Shown: positions 34,275 to 42,089 of the stretch, piece after piece
Layout: every line of letters starts with the position of its first letter
How positions within the stretch are numbered: the first letter of the stretch is position 1
NCBI RefSeq assembly: GCF_900090235.1
Contig: NZ_LT607750.1
Coordinates: 3,112,501 to 3,176,500 of the forward strand
DNA: 64,000 bases
Direction: 5' to 3'
DNA from: Micromonospora echinaurantiaca
Lineage (GTDB): Bacteria; Actinomycetota; Actinomycetes; Mycobacteriales; Micromonosporaceae
The notes under the pieces: generated by a model
The model's input: only the letters and a program-made list of their open reading frames with translations
Told to the model about the DNA's origin: nothing
Databases searched by the model: none
Made by a program: the position numbers and the translations under genes

Positions 34275-35152
34275 ATCGCCCGCGGCGTGGACGCGAAGCG
34301 GGACAGCTCGGCCGCGGCCGACGGGGCGCCGGGGTTGGCGAGCACCAGCGAGTGCCAGACGGCCTCGACCGTCGCGTGTGGCCCGGCCAGTGGCCGGAGC
34401 TGGCCGGTGCGGATGTCCGGCGCGACGGTGAACGCCAGCGCCGGCGCGACGCCCTTGCCGCGCTTCGCCTCGCCGAGCGCGGCCGCGTGGCTCTGGAAGA
34501 TCCGCTGCCGCTCCTCGGGCACGGCGAGCCGGCGCAGCATGGCCGGGATCGCGCCCAGGTCGCTGGCCGCCGACGGCCCGAGCAGCCAGGTCTGCTCGCG
34601 TAGCTGCCCGGGCGACGCCGGCACGCCGGCCAGCGGGTGGTCCGGACCGGCGACGGTCACGAGCCGGTAGTTCATCACCGGCCGGCAGGCGATCGCCGGG
34701 TCGACGACCGGCTGCGGGCCGATCGCGATGTCCGCGGCCCGGGTCAGCAGCAGCGACTCGAACGAACCCGGGTTGCACACGCTCAGCTCGACGTCGAGGT
34801 CGGCGGCGCGCTTGGCGAACAGCTCGATCAGGCCCGGCGCGGCGAGTTCGGCGAAGAGGCTGGACGCGGCGACCCGCAGCAGCCGGCGACCCCGTGCCGC
34901 CGCGCTCACCTCCAGCACCGTACGGTCCTGCAGGCCCAGCAGCTCGGCCGCGCGGCTGGCCAGCCGCAGCCCACCGGGGGTGAAGGCGAGCCCCGCGGCC
35001 GTCCGGGTGAACAGCTGGTCGCCGAACTCCTTGCGCAGTTGCCCGATCAGCAGCGAGACGGCCGACTCGGAGACCTCGAGCTGCGCGGCGGCCCGCTTGA
35101 CCGACCCCAGCCGGACCACGGCGACGTACGCGCGCAGCTGCGTCGGGGTCAT
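34199..35152 (-). CDS. LysR-type transcriptional regulator
   Basis: The 317-residue protein has a typical LysR N-terminal helix-turn-helix (LRAYVAVVRLGSVKRAAAQLEVSESAVSLLIGQLRKEFG, residues ~6-45), with LFTRTAAGLAFTPGG following. The C-terminal effector-binding domain has the two-lobed layout. It converges on coxE, with the 3' ends overlapping by 76 bases. It is the only regulator next to the cox cluster, so it is the likely controller of CO dehydrogenase expression, perhaps through the palindrome at 25886-25935. Direct evidence is lacking. Confidence 0.88.
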   Translation of the reverse strand: MTPTQLRAYVAVVRLGSVKRAAAQLEVSESAVSLLIGQLRKEFGDQLFTRTAAGLAFTPGGLRLASRAAELLGLQDRTVLEVSAAARGRRLLRVAASSLFAELAAPGLIELFAKRAADLDVELSVCNPGSFESLLLTRAADIAIGPQPVVDPAIACRPVMNYRLVTVAGPDHPLAGVPASPGQLREQTWLLGPSAASDLGAIPAMLRRLAVPEERQRIFQSHAAALGEAKRGKGVAPALAFTVAPDIRTGQLRPLAGPHATVEAVWHSLVLANPGAPSAAAELSRFASTPRAIQAMMRGAGVSVGHFKPSVHVTLWS

Positions 35153-35196
35153 CGTCGTCGACCCACTCTCCCGATCGGGTGATCCGGACCGTCTCG

Positions 35197-35212
35197 TGAT
35201 CTACCGCGATCA
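35197..35212. promoter_or_regulatory. inverted repeat upstream of the LysR gene
   Basis: TGATC-N6-GATCA is a perfect inverted repeat 44 bases upstream of the LysR start. It is a candidate autoregulatory site. Confidence 0.35.
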
Positions 35213-35273
35213 TTCCCGGTCAGCCGCCCGGCCGCCAGAGTCACTTCACGTCCCGGCGCCCGGCCCGCCCGGG

Positions 35274-36236
35274 TCAGCGCCGTCCGGCCCTGGACAGGGC
35301 GTCCTCGGCCTGGCTGGCCAGGGCGGCGACGAGGTCGGCTGCGGAGGGGACGTCGGTGATGAGGTCGACGGCCTCGCCGGCCCAGACCGGCAGCCGAGGT
35401 ATGACGCCGCGCGCCACGTCGTCCTGGTAGTCCTGTCTGGACCGGACGTCGCCGGCGAGCTCGGCCTCGCGGCCGCGCCACCGGTCGAGGTAGGGGTGGC
35501 CGAGGGTACGGGCGGTGTACGTCGACGGCCATCGGGAGCCGCGGACGACGTCCAGCATGCTGCTGCGCTCGGTGTCCTCACCCCGTCCCTCGACGATCGC
35601 CCTGGTGATCTCGGGATCGACCAGCGCCTCGGCGGTGGCCTGGAAGCGGGTGCCGATCAGGGCTCCGGCCGCGCCCAGGGCGAGGGCCGCGGCGAGGCCG
35701 CGGCCGTCGGCGATCCCGCCGGCCGCCAGCACCGGCACCGGCGCCGCGAGGTCCACCACGACGGGTACGAACGGCAGCGTGGACCGCCCGCGCCGGGCGC
35801 CATGTCCGCCGGCCTCGGTGCCCTGCGCCACGATGACATCGGCGCCCAGGTCCACGGCCCGCCGGGCCTCGTCCAGATCCGTGACCTGGATGATCAAGGC
35901 CGCCCCGGCGCGACGGACCCGGTCCACGAACGGGCCCGGGTCGCCGAAGGAGAACATCACCGCCCGGGGGCCGTAGCTCACCGCATGCTCGACCGCGCCT
36001 GCGTCGATCGCCCAGGTCAGGAAGCCGACACCCCACGGCTGGTCGGTGCCCGAAGCGACGATCGGTACCTCACGATCGAGCCACTCCCGCTGCCCGTCGG
36101 CTGCGCCGAGCATCCCGAGGCCCCCGCCGCGAGAGACGGCCGCCGCCAACGCGCCACCGGCCGACCCGCCCATCGGCGCCAGCACGATCGGATGCCGCAC
36201 CCCGAGCAACTCGGTGAACTCCGTCGACAACGCCAT
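35274..36236 (-). CDS. nitronate monooxygenase-like flavin oxidoreductase
   Basis: The 320-residue TIM-barrel protein has the FMN-binding motifs of the nitronate monooxygenase / 2-nitropropane dioxygenase family: HPIVLAPMGGSAGG (N-terminus), QGTEAGGHG (about residues 138-146), VLAAGGIADGRGLAAALALGA (about 170-190) and IGTRFQAT. It probably oxidises alkyl nitronates or acts as a related NAD(P)H-independent flavoenzyme in the cytoplasm. Enoyl-reductase FabK-like members share the fold. It lies 68 bases after the DUF2867 gene and may be cotranscribed with it. Confidence 0.85.
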   Translation of the reverse strand: MALSTEFTELLGVRHPIVLAPMGGSAGGALAAAVSRGGGLGMLGAADGQREWLDREVPIVASGTDQPWGVGFLTWAIDAGAVEHAVSYGPRAVMFSFGDPGPFVDRVRRAGAALIIQVTDLDEARRAVDLGADVIVAQGTEAGGHGARRGRSTLPFVPVVVDLAAPVPVLAAGGIADGRGLAAALALGAAGALIGTRFQATAEALVDPEITRAIVEGRGEDTERSSMLDVVRGSRWPSTYTARTLGHPYLDRWRGREAELAGDVRSRQDYQDDVARGVIPRLPVWAGEAVDLITDVPSAADLVAALASQAEDALSRAGRR

Positions 36237-36304
36237 CGCTCACCTCACCACGGTGCAGCGCCGTCCCAGCCCGTGCCCGGCCGCCACCAGCGGCCGAGGC
36301 GGCC

Positions 36305-36802
36305 TCACGGGATCGTCCGGTCCGGGCGGGAGGTCGCCACGCGGGCGGCGGCGGCGCGGAGCACCCCGGGTACCAGTCGGCGATGGACGGCGGACGACGG
36401 GGGCCACACCCCGCGACCGAGGCGCCGGTCGTAGCGCAGGAAGGTGCCGAGGGAGACCCGCCCGTCGGCGGTCTGCACCAGGAGGTTGGCGGTCAGGAAC
36501 CAGGAGGCGGTCTGGAGCCGGATCCAGTCGTCGCCACGGCCGTCGATCCGCCATCCGGCCACGGTGTCCGGCGATCGTCCCCGGCTGAGTCGCAGTCCGA
36601 GGACACCGCGCCAGATCAGCAGTTCCGCGACGCTGGGGACGTCGCCGAACATCGCCCGGGCCCACTGCTCCGGTGTGGCGGTGGCCTCCGTGCGGAGGGT
36701 GAACAGGTCGGCGTAGTCGATGGTGGGCAGCGAGCTGAGCGCGCGGACGGCCGCGGGGATGTGGTGCGTCCCCACAGCACTGTCGACAAGGCCGATGGTC
36801 AT
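36305..36802 (-). CDS. DUF2867 family protein
   Basis: The 165-residue protein is read from ATG 36802 (MTIGLVDSAVG) with GGGGCAGCGAG upstream. The middle segment, IDYADLFTLRTEATATPEQWARAMFG, and the C-terminal VSLGTFLRYDRRLGR are typical of actinomycete DUF2867 proteins, which lack a proven activity. It is divergent from the TetR gene across two operator-like sequences, so it is very likely the TetR target. Extending the frame upstream to 37015 would cross the operators, so it was rejected. Confidence 0.8.
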   Translation of the reverse strand: MTIGLVDSAVGTHHIPAAVRALSSLPTIDYADLFTLRTEATATPEQWARAMFGDVPSVAELLIWRGVLGLRLSRGRSPDTVAGWRIDGRGDDWIRLQTASWFLTANLLVQTADGRVSLGTFLRYDRRLGRGVWPPSSAVHRRLVPGVLRAAAARVATSRPDRTIP

Positions 36803-36821
36803 CTCGCTGCCCCCGATCTGA

Positions 36822-36837
36822 TATACGGTGCCGTATA
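36822..36837. promoter_or_regulatory. TetR-type operator, site 1
   Basis: TATACGG-TG-CCGTATA is a perfect 7-bp inverted repeat, 20 bases upstream of the DUF2867 start and 48 upstream of the TetR start. The palindrome is typical for TetR-family dimers. Confidence 0.7.
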
Positions 36838-36857
36838 AAACAAGGCTAACCCCTGTT

Positions 36858-36874
36858 GTACGGTGGCGTATATA
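36858..36874. promoter_or_regulatory. TetR-type operator, site 2
   Basis: GTACGGTGGCGTATATA is a degenerate second copy of site 1 (TACGGTG-CGTATA core), 11 bases upstream of the regulator start. A pair of sites suggests cooperative control and autoregulation. Confidence 0.55.
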
Positions 36875-36884
36875 GAAAGGTGGG

Positions 36885-37466
36885 GTGGGGCGGATCGTGG
36901 GCGCGACTCGTACGCCGCGGGACAGGTGGATCGAGGAAGGGCTGCGGGCGCTGGCAACCGGCGGCCCGGATGCCGTCCGCGTCGAGGCGCTGGCGAAGCG
37001 GCTCGGCGTCACCAAGGGCGGGTTCTACGGGTCCTTCGCCGACCGGGACGCGCTGCTGACAGCGATGCTGGACACCTGGGAGCGCGAGAGCATCGACGAG
37101 GTGATCGACCGCGTCGAGCGCGAGGGCGGTGACCCGAAGACCAGGATTCAACGCGCCGGTGTGCTCACCTTCTCCAGCGAGCGCCTGCTGCCGATCGACC
37201 TCGCCATCCGCGACTGGGCCCGGCGCGACGAGACGGTCGCCGAGCGCCTGCGCCGGGTGGACAACCGGCGGATGGCGCTGCTGCGCGAGATGATCGGCAC
37301 CTTCCGCTCCGATGCCGACGAGATCGAGGCCCGCAGCCTGCTCGCCTTCTGCCTGGCGATCGGTGAGCACTTCCTCGCCGCCGACCACGACGACCGCAGC
37401 CGGGCCCAGGTCCTCGCCCGCGCCGCCGACCTGCTGCTCGACCGCCCCACAGAGGCCAGCCACTGA
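36885..37466 (+). CDS. TetR-family transcriptional regulator
   Basis: The 193-residue protein is read from GTG 36885, with GAAAGG four bases upstream. Its N-terminal TetR helix-turn-helix reads VRVEALAKRLGVTKGGFYGSFADRDALL (about residues 31-58). The C-terminal helical ligand domain has no cysteine clusters. It should repress the divergent DUF2867 / flavin oxidoreductase unit and itself through the sites at 36822 and 36858. A small hydrophobic or nitro compound could be the ligand, given the nitronate-type oxidoreductase, but this is inference. Confidence 0.88.
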   Translation: MGRIVGATRTPRDRWIEEGLRALATGGPDAVRVEALAKRLGVTKGGFYGSFADRDALLTAMLDTWERESIDEVIDRVEREGGDPKTRIQRAGVLTFSSERLLPIDLAIRDWARRDETVAERLRRVDNRRMALLREMIGTFRSDADEIEARSLLAFCLAIGEHFLAADHDDRSRAQVLARAADLLLDRPTEASH

Positions 37467-37529
37467 CCCGGCCTCGTGCCGGCGGTCGCGGTACCCGCCG
37501 GCCGCGTGGACCAGCCGGCCAAGTCGCCG

Positions 37530-40500
37530 TCAGAAATGGAAGACGCCGACGAGCAGCGCCACCGGGTCGGCGCCGGTGTGCAGTTGGTCGAAGGCCCGGA
37601 AGGCCATGGTCAGCGCCGTGCCGCTGGCGGGGTCGACCATCGACACGGTGCTTCCGTCCGGGGTGCCGTCGCCGCGGACACCGGTGAGGATCCGCACGTG
37701 CGAGATCTGGTTGTTCTCGATCCCGTCGTCGCCGACGTCGAGCACCGGGCCGGCCGCCTCGATCAGCCGGGCGAGACCCTCCGGCGTGTAGCTCACCGGG
37801 CCGTCCTCGGTCAGCCCCACCGCGGTGAGGACGGCCCGCAGGTCGGCGACGCCGACCCCCTGGTTCAGGTCGTACCTGCTGCGCCACGAGCCGCCGAGTC
37901 CGTCGAGGACCTGTTCGACGGTCGCCGACCGGCCGGTCTTCCAGTTCGACATCATCGTTGCGCCGGCGGCCCAGCAGACCAGCGACGACTTCTGCGTGAT
38001 CGGTACGACCGGCGGATCGACCGCGACGTCGAGTGCCGGCCGCCCGGCGGCGGCGCCGGTCTTGACCGACACCGTCCCCTCGGGCCGGGTGACCCGCAGC
38101 GAGCCCTGATCGGAGGTGGCCACCCGGTCGATCGCGCGTCGCACCGCGGCCGAGCGGGTCGCGGTCGGGGTCGCCGGCCGTACCTCGCCGATCGCTCCCC
38201 GCAGCGTGCTCCGGGTCAGGGTGCGCGCCTCGTCGTCGGTGAGGAGCCCCTTGTCGCGGGCGTCCTTGATGTGCGCGAGGGTGCGGTCGAGTTCCTTGTT
38301 CAGGAACCGCTGCTGGGCGAGGGCGCCCGCCTTGGTGGCGAAGCCCTGCGCCGCGGTCATCGACGTCTTGAGCGCCTCGGCGGCGTTCTGCTGGTTGACG
38401 GCCAGCCCGGTGAGGTCCTTGAAGATGGTCGCGCTGCCCAGCGCGGTCATCGCCGCCGCCAGGCCGGTCGGGTCGGGGGCGGTCGGCACCTGTTGCAGAC
38501 CGACGACGGGGGTCGGCAACGCGTCGGGTGTCAGGTTGGGCGGGGTGCTCCGCCGGCTGGCCGTGCTGAGCGGGTCGATGCCCGGTGGGCGGTCCGGGAT
38601 CGGTGCCTCCTCCCACCGCCAGAACTTCGTGTCGTCGATGACCTCGCAGCTGTTGCACCTGCTGAGCACGGCCTCGGCGAAGACGCCGGAGGTCGGCAGG
38701 CTGATCCGCATCGGTGGCGCCGGGTCGGCGGCGTAGAGGTGGCGCAGGTCCGCCGGGGTCGAGCGGCCGAACTCGTACGTCGCGTCGAGCTTCAGCCCGG
38801 GCGCGACCGGCATCACCAGGCTGTTGCCGACAACGCCGACGACCCGGTTCTCCACCACGGAGGCGACGCTGCGCCCGCCGGCGTCCGGCGCGACGAACCC
38901 GTCCAGCAGCAGGTAGCGGCGGTTCGGATCCATCATGAGCCAGATCGCCCGGTGGTAGTGCTCGACGTGTTCGTCGAGGTGGTCGAGGAGCCGCTCGGCC
39001 AGGCGGCGGTCCCGGTCGCGCGGGTTCCGCTTCTCGACAGCGTCCAGCGGCACCGCGATCTCGACGGCGTCGCCGAGGCTCAGGTCGTTGAGGATCCGCC
39101 GGTTGAGGAACAGGTGGTGGCTCAGGTGAGCGGTGCGGTAGCGCAGCGACCCCGAGTCGACCACCAGCCGGGCGCCCGGCGGCAGGTTGCTGATCGCCAG
39201 CGACAGCCGGACCCGGTCGATCTGGGCGCGCAGCACGGTCGGTAGCGGGATGCCGGCCTGCAACCCGACCAGCATGGGACGGTCCTGCCCGAACAGTCCG
39301 ACCATCGCCGGGTCGACAGTCACCGTCCGGGTGGCCGCCCCGTCCTCGATCAGCGACATGGTCATGGTTTCGAGCAACCGTTGGGCCACCCCGGGCGCGA
39401 TCCGGCTGTCCCAGATGGCGTCGCGGGACGCCGGCAGGGCGACTCCCAGATACCGCTGCCAGATGTTGGCCGGCGAGTCCCAGAGCAGGTCGGCGTAGCC
39501 GTCCCAGTTCGCCTCGACGAACTCGCCGGACTCGCCGTCCGCCGGCCGCGGCAGGGTGGCCCGCACCAGCAGCTCGCCGTCGAGGTCGACCAGCGCCTCG
39601 TCGGCGTACCGGGCGGGCGGCACGTCCGCGCCGGCCCAGTTCGCCCGGACCCGCGCCAGCGCGTCGAACGCGGCCCGCAGGTCGCGGCGGCGCAGCCCGC
39701 GTTCCAGTGGTTCCCGCCAGCGCAGCGCCTTGTCGGCGGTGAACGGCGAGATGGCGAACGGGATGAACAGGCACTCCTGCACCGCGGCGAGTTCCTGGCT
39801 GACCTGCAGGTGGCGCAGCACCTCGAAGTACTCGACGGTCAGCGCGTGGCAGTGGTTGTAGTTCGCCACCACCTCGGTCTGCGCGCGCACTGACTCACCT
39901 TGGCGGGCGGTCTGCACGAGGGTGGAGCGCTGGCCGCGGACGGCGCTGGCGGACTGCAGGGTGCGGTCGCGGACCTGGTTGAGGGCGGTGCCGGTGAGGG
40001 CGCGGGCGGAGGTCTGGTTGGCCGTCGAGCCGGCCGACGACACGCCGCCCGCGGCGCCGAAGACCAACGGCCCGATGAACCCGCCGATGGCGGCCGCCAC
40101 GGACGACACGTCGGCCGAGGAGTTGCCGCGCATCGACTCGGTCAGGGTGGACCGGATGACGTCGCTGATGTCGCTGTCGTGGCTCAGGTCGGCGACGAGT
40201 TCCTCGGCCACGGTCCGTTCGGCCCGCCGGCTGGCGACCTCCGACCGGTTCCAGTCGAGCACGGAGACGAGTTTCTGCTGTCCGGGCGCGAGCGGCAGCG
40301 AGTAGAGCAGGTCGCCGAGGGAGTAGCCGTCGGCCCGCCACACCTGTTTGATCGTCAGCAGGTGTCCGTGCGCGATGGTGGTCGCCTGGTAGCCGTACGG
40401 GATCTGGTCCCAGTCGAGCTGGCGGTGCGGATCGAGGGTGAACCGGCCCGGCTCCGGCTGGGCGAGCAGCCCGACGGCGGCGCGGAAGCGGCGGACGACG

Positions 40501-41786
40501 CTGGTCTGTTCGGCGGCCACCAGCCGCAGTGGCGTGACGTCGTGCGGGTCCCGGGCCAGGTCCGCCAGCACGCTGGGGTCCAGCCGCAGGGGGTCGCCCG
40601 CCAGTGCCCGCTGTTCGAGGACCCGGCTGGCCAGGGTGTCGGGGGCGGTCGACGCCCACCGGCCGTCGAGTTCGATGCCGGGCACGAAGCGCTGCGCCGC
40701 GGTGAGGGCGCGCGGCACGACCTCGGGTTGCCGGGCGGCGGCGCGGGCTTCCGGCGCGCCGGACGCGAGGCCGGCGGCGGCGCGGGTGGCCGCGGCGCCG
40801 AGGGCGAACGGGCCGGTGCGCGGCAGGTTCGCCACGGGGTCGGCGGTCGGGGCCGGCGCGACCGGCGGGACCGGGTCCAGCACGACCGGGCGTACGCGGG
40901 CCAGCCGCACCAGTTCGTCGACCAGCGCGCCGGGGATGGCCGGCCGGCCGGTGGGCGTGACGCCCTTGAGCTGCGGCTGGGTCGTGCGGACGACGGCCTG
41001 GTAGGTCACCTCGTCGAGGGTGCGGTTGGGGACGGTGAAGTCGACGCAGCGAACCGCGTCACTCGCGTACGCCTCGACGTTGCCGGCGACGTCCACCTGG
41101 TCGGGTGAGCGGGGCGGGGAGGTCGGGTCCGGGCAGTCGCAGTCGTCGGGTTTCGGCGGCGGGGCCGGCAGCGCCGGCGCCTGCAGCACGATCCGCCGGG
41201 GCAGCAGCCCGTCCTCCAACGGGATCGGGATGGGCGGGCCGCCGGAGAGCACCGCGTACGCCTCGGCGAACCCGCGGCTCGGCCACGGCCCGGAGAAGTA
41301 GCCGCCTACCGCCGTCCGGGTCACCGACACCGGGGCGGCCGCCGGTTCGGCGTCGGCCCGCGCCCAGATCACCAGCAGCAGGTCGGCGGGCACGCCCCGA
41401 CCGCGCGGGTCGATCGCCAGGCCGGTGTACTTCAGCTGCTGGCCGAGGGCGAGGTCCCCGCTCGGTGGCACCTCGGTGGCCGGCCGCGCCACGACGGTGA
41501 CCTCGACCGGTTCGGTGGGCAGGTCGGCGGGGACGACCCGGTTTCCGGCCGGCAGCCCGTCGGGGGCGAATGCCGTCAGGGTCACCGGCCCGCGTCGGTC
41601 GGCAGGATCGGGCAGCTCCAGCGCGAAGGCGCCGTCGCGCTCGACAACCGCGTCGCGGCGTCCGGCCACGAACACCGCCTCGGCCGCGTCGACGGTGAGC
41701 CGCTCCTCGAACCGGGCGCTGACCGCGTAGCCGGTGAAGTCGTGCACGCCGGTCGCGTCGAGCGTGCCGCGCAGCAGGGTTGTCAT
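37530..41786 (-). CDS. giant modular protein with C-terminal papain-like cysteine protease
   Basis: This 1418-residue protein has no signal sequence. Two N-terminal beta-sandwich-like modules (residues ~1-100 and ~110-210) are followed by a DDCDC motif and a CVDFTVPNRTLDEV segment. A strongly conserved WRADGYSLGDLLYSLPLAPGQ block lies near 480-500, then a Gly/Ala-rich hydrophobic stretch (about 555-590) that could insert in a membrane. A central core (YNHCHALTVEYFEVLRH near 640-656, then ALRWREPLERGL) leads to a CNSCE motif near 1045 and a helical linker. The last ~170 residues form a protease: catalytic Cys in SSLVCWAAGATMM (~1270), His in NQISHVRIL (~1362), Asp in MVDPASG (~1387). It resembles AvrRpt2/C70- or C39-like papain folds. 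The core is shared with the 1721-residue paralog in the same operon. Confidence 0.75.
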   Translation of the reverse strand: MTTLLRGTLDATGVHDFTGYAVSARFEERLTVDAAEAVFVAGRRDAVVERDGAFALELPDPADRRGPVTLTAFAPDGLPAGNRVVPADLPTEPVEVTVVARPATEVPPSGDLALGQQLKYTGLAIDPRGRGVPADLLLVIWARADAEPAAAPVSVTRTAVGGYFSGPWPSRGFAEAYAVLSGGPPIPIPLEDGLLPRRIVLQAPALPAPPPKPDDCDCPDPTSPPRSPDQVDVAGNVEAYASDAVRCVDFTVPNRTLDEVTYQAVVRTTQPQLKGVTPTGRPAIPGALVDELVRLARVRPVVLDPVPPVAPAPTADPVANLPRTGPFALGAAATRAAAGLASGAPEARAAARQPEVVPRALTAAQRFVPGIELDGRWASTAPDTLASRVLEQRALAGDPLRLDPSVLADLARDPHDVTPLRLVAAEQTSVVRRFRAAVGLLAQPEPGRFTLDPHRQLDWDQIPYGYQATTIAHGHLLTIKQVWRADGYSLGDLLYSLPLAPGQQKLVSVLDWNRSEVASRRAERTVAEELVADLSHDSDISDVIRSTLTESMRGNSSADVSSVAAAIGGFIGPLVFGAAGGVSSAGSTANQTSARALTGTALNQVRDRTLQSASAVRGQRSTLVQTARQGESVRAQTEVVANYNHCHALTVEYFEVLRHLQVSQELAAVQECLFIPFAISPFTADKALRWREPLERGLRRRDLRAAFDALARVRANWAGADVPPARYADEALVDLDGELLVRATLPRPADGESGEFVEANWDGYADLLWDSPANIWQRYLGVALPASRDAIWDSRIAPGVAQRLLETMTMSLIEDGAATRTVTVDPAMVGLFGQDRPMLVGLQAGIPLPTVLRAQIDRVRLSLAISNLPPGARLVVDSGSLRYRTAHLSHHLFLNRRILNDLSLGDAVEIAVPLDAVEKRNPRDRDRRLAERLLDHLDEHVEHYHRAIWLMMDPNRRYLLLDGFVAPDAGGRSVASVVENRVVGVVGNSLVMPVAPGLKLDATYEFGRSTPADLRHLYAADPAPPMRISLPTSGVFAEAVLSRCNSCEVIDDTKFWRWEEAPIPDRPPGIDPLSTASRRSTPPNLTPDALPTPVVGLQQVPTAPDPTGLAAAMTALGSATIFKDLTGLAVNQQNAAEALKTSMTAAQGFATKAGALAQQRFLNKELDRTLAHIKDARDKGLLTDDEARTLTRSTLRGAIGEVRPATPTATRSAAVRRAIDRVATSDQGSLRVTRPEGTVSVKTGAAAGRPALDVAVDPPVVPITQKSSLVCWAAGATMMSNWKTGRSATVEQVLDGLGGSWRSRYDLNQGVGVADLRAVLTAVGLTEDGPVSYTPEGLARLIEAAGPVLDVGDDGIENNQISHVRILTGVRGDGTPDGSTVSMVDPASGTALTMAFRAFDQLHTGADPVALLVGVFHF
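40282..40325 (-). repeat. 44-bp exact repeat shared by the two giant genes (copy 1)
   Basis: These 44 bases are identical to 45973-46016. Both encode the YSLGDLLYSLPLAPG core of the paralogs. Identity at wobble positions points to strong codon conservation, recent duplication or gene conversion. Confidence 0.8.
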
Positions 41787-41795
41787 CTTGTCCTC

Positions 41796-42080
41796 CTACG
41801 CGTCCGGAGCGCTGTATGTGACGCCGGTGGAGGCGAGGTCCTCGCCGTTGGCGTAGCCGATCCGCAGCTCGTCGCCGTCGTCCGGCACGGCGGTCAGGAA
41901 ACCGAGCACGACCCCCTCCGCCAGGGTCGGCATCAGGCCCTGCACCGCCTGGGACCCCACCCTGGCGAGCATCGGGGTCGCGCCGAAGACGAGGCCGCTG
42001 CCGCGGATGACCACCCGCATCACCCAGTCCGTGGGCAGCGGTGTGGCGATGGTTTCGAAGTCGGCGCTGTCGACCTGCAT
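41796..42080 (-). CDS. 94-aa protein between the giant paralogs
   Basis: This 94-residue, beta-rich protein has no signal peptide or membrane segment. It sits with 9-base gaps between the two giant genes on the same strand, so all three are one operon. Segments include FETIATPLPTDWVMRVVIRGSGLVFGA-type strands, followed by GVVLGFLTAVPDDGDELRIGY. No family is recognised. Its position fits a chaperone, immunity-type partner or structural subunit of the giants. The ribosome site GGAGCACGCC precedes the ATG. Confidence 0.65.
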   Translation of the reverse strand: MQVDSADFETIATPLPTDWVMRVVIRGSGLVFGATPMLARVGSQAVQGLMPTLAEGVVLGFLTAVPDDGDELRIGYANGEDLASTGVTYSAPDA

Positions 42081-42089
42081 GGCGTGCTC

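Noticed and set aside
32235-35213. 992-codon minus-strand frame across coxG, coxE and the LysR gene
   Set aside because: Low-complexity shadow; the plus-strand genes have clear SRPBCC and VWA motifs and the minus-strand LysR gene uses another frame.
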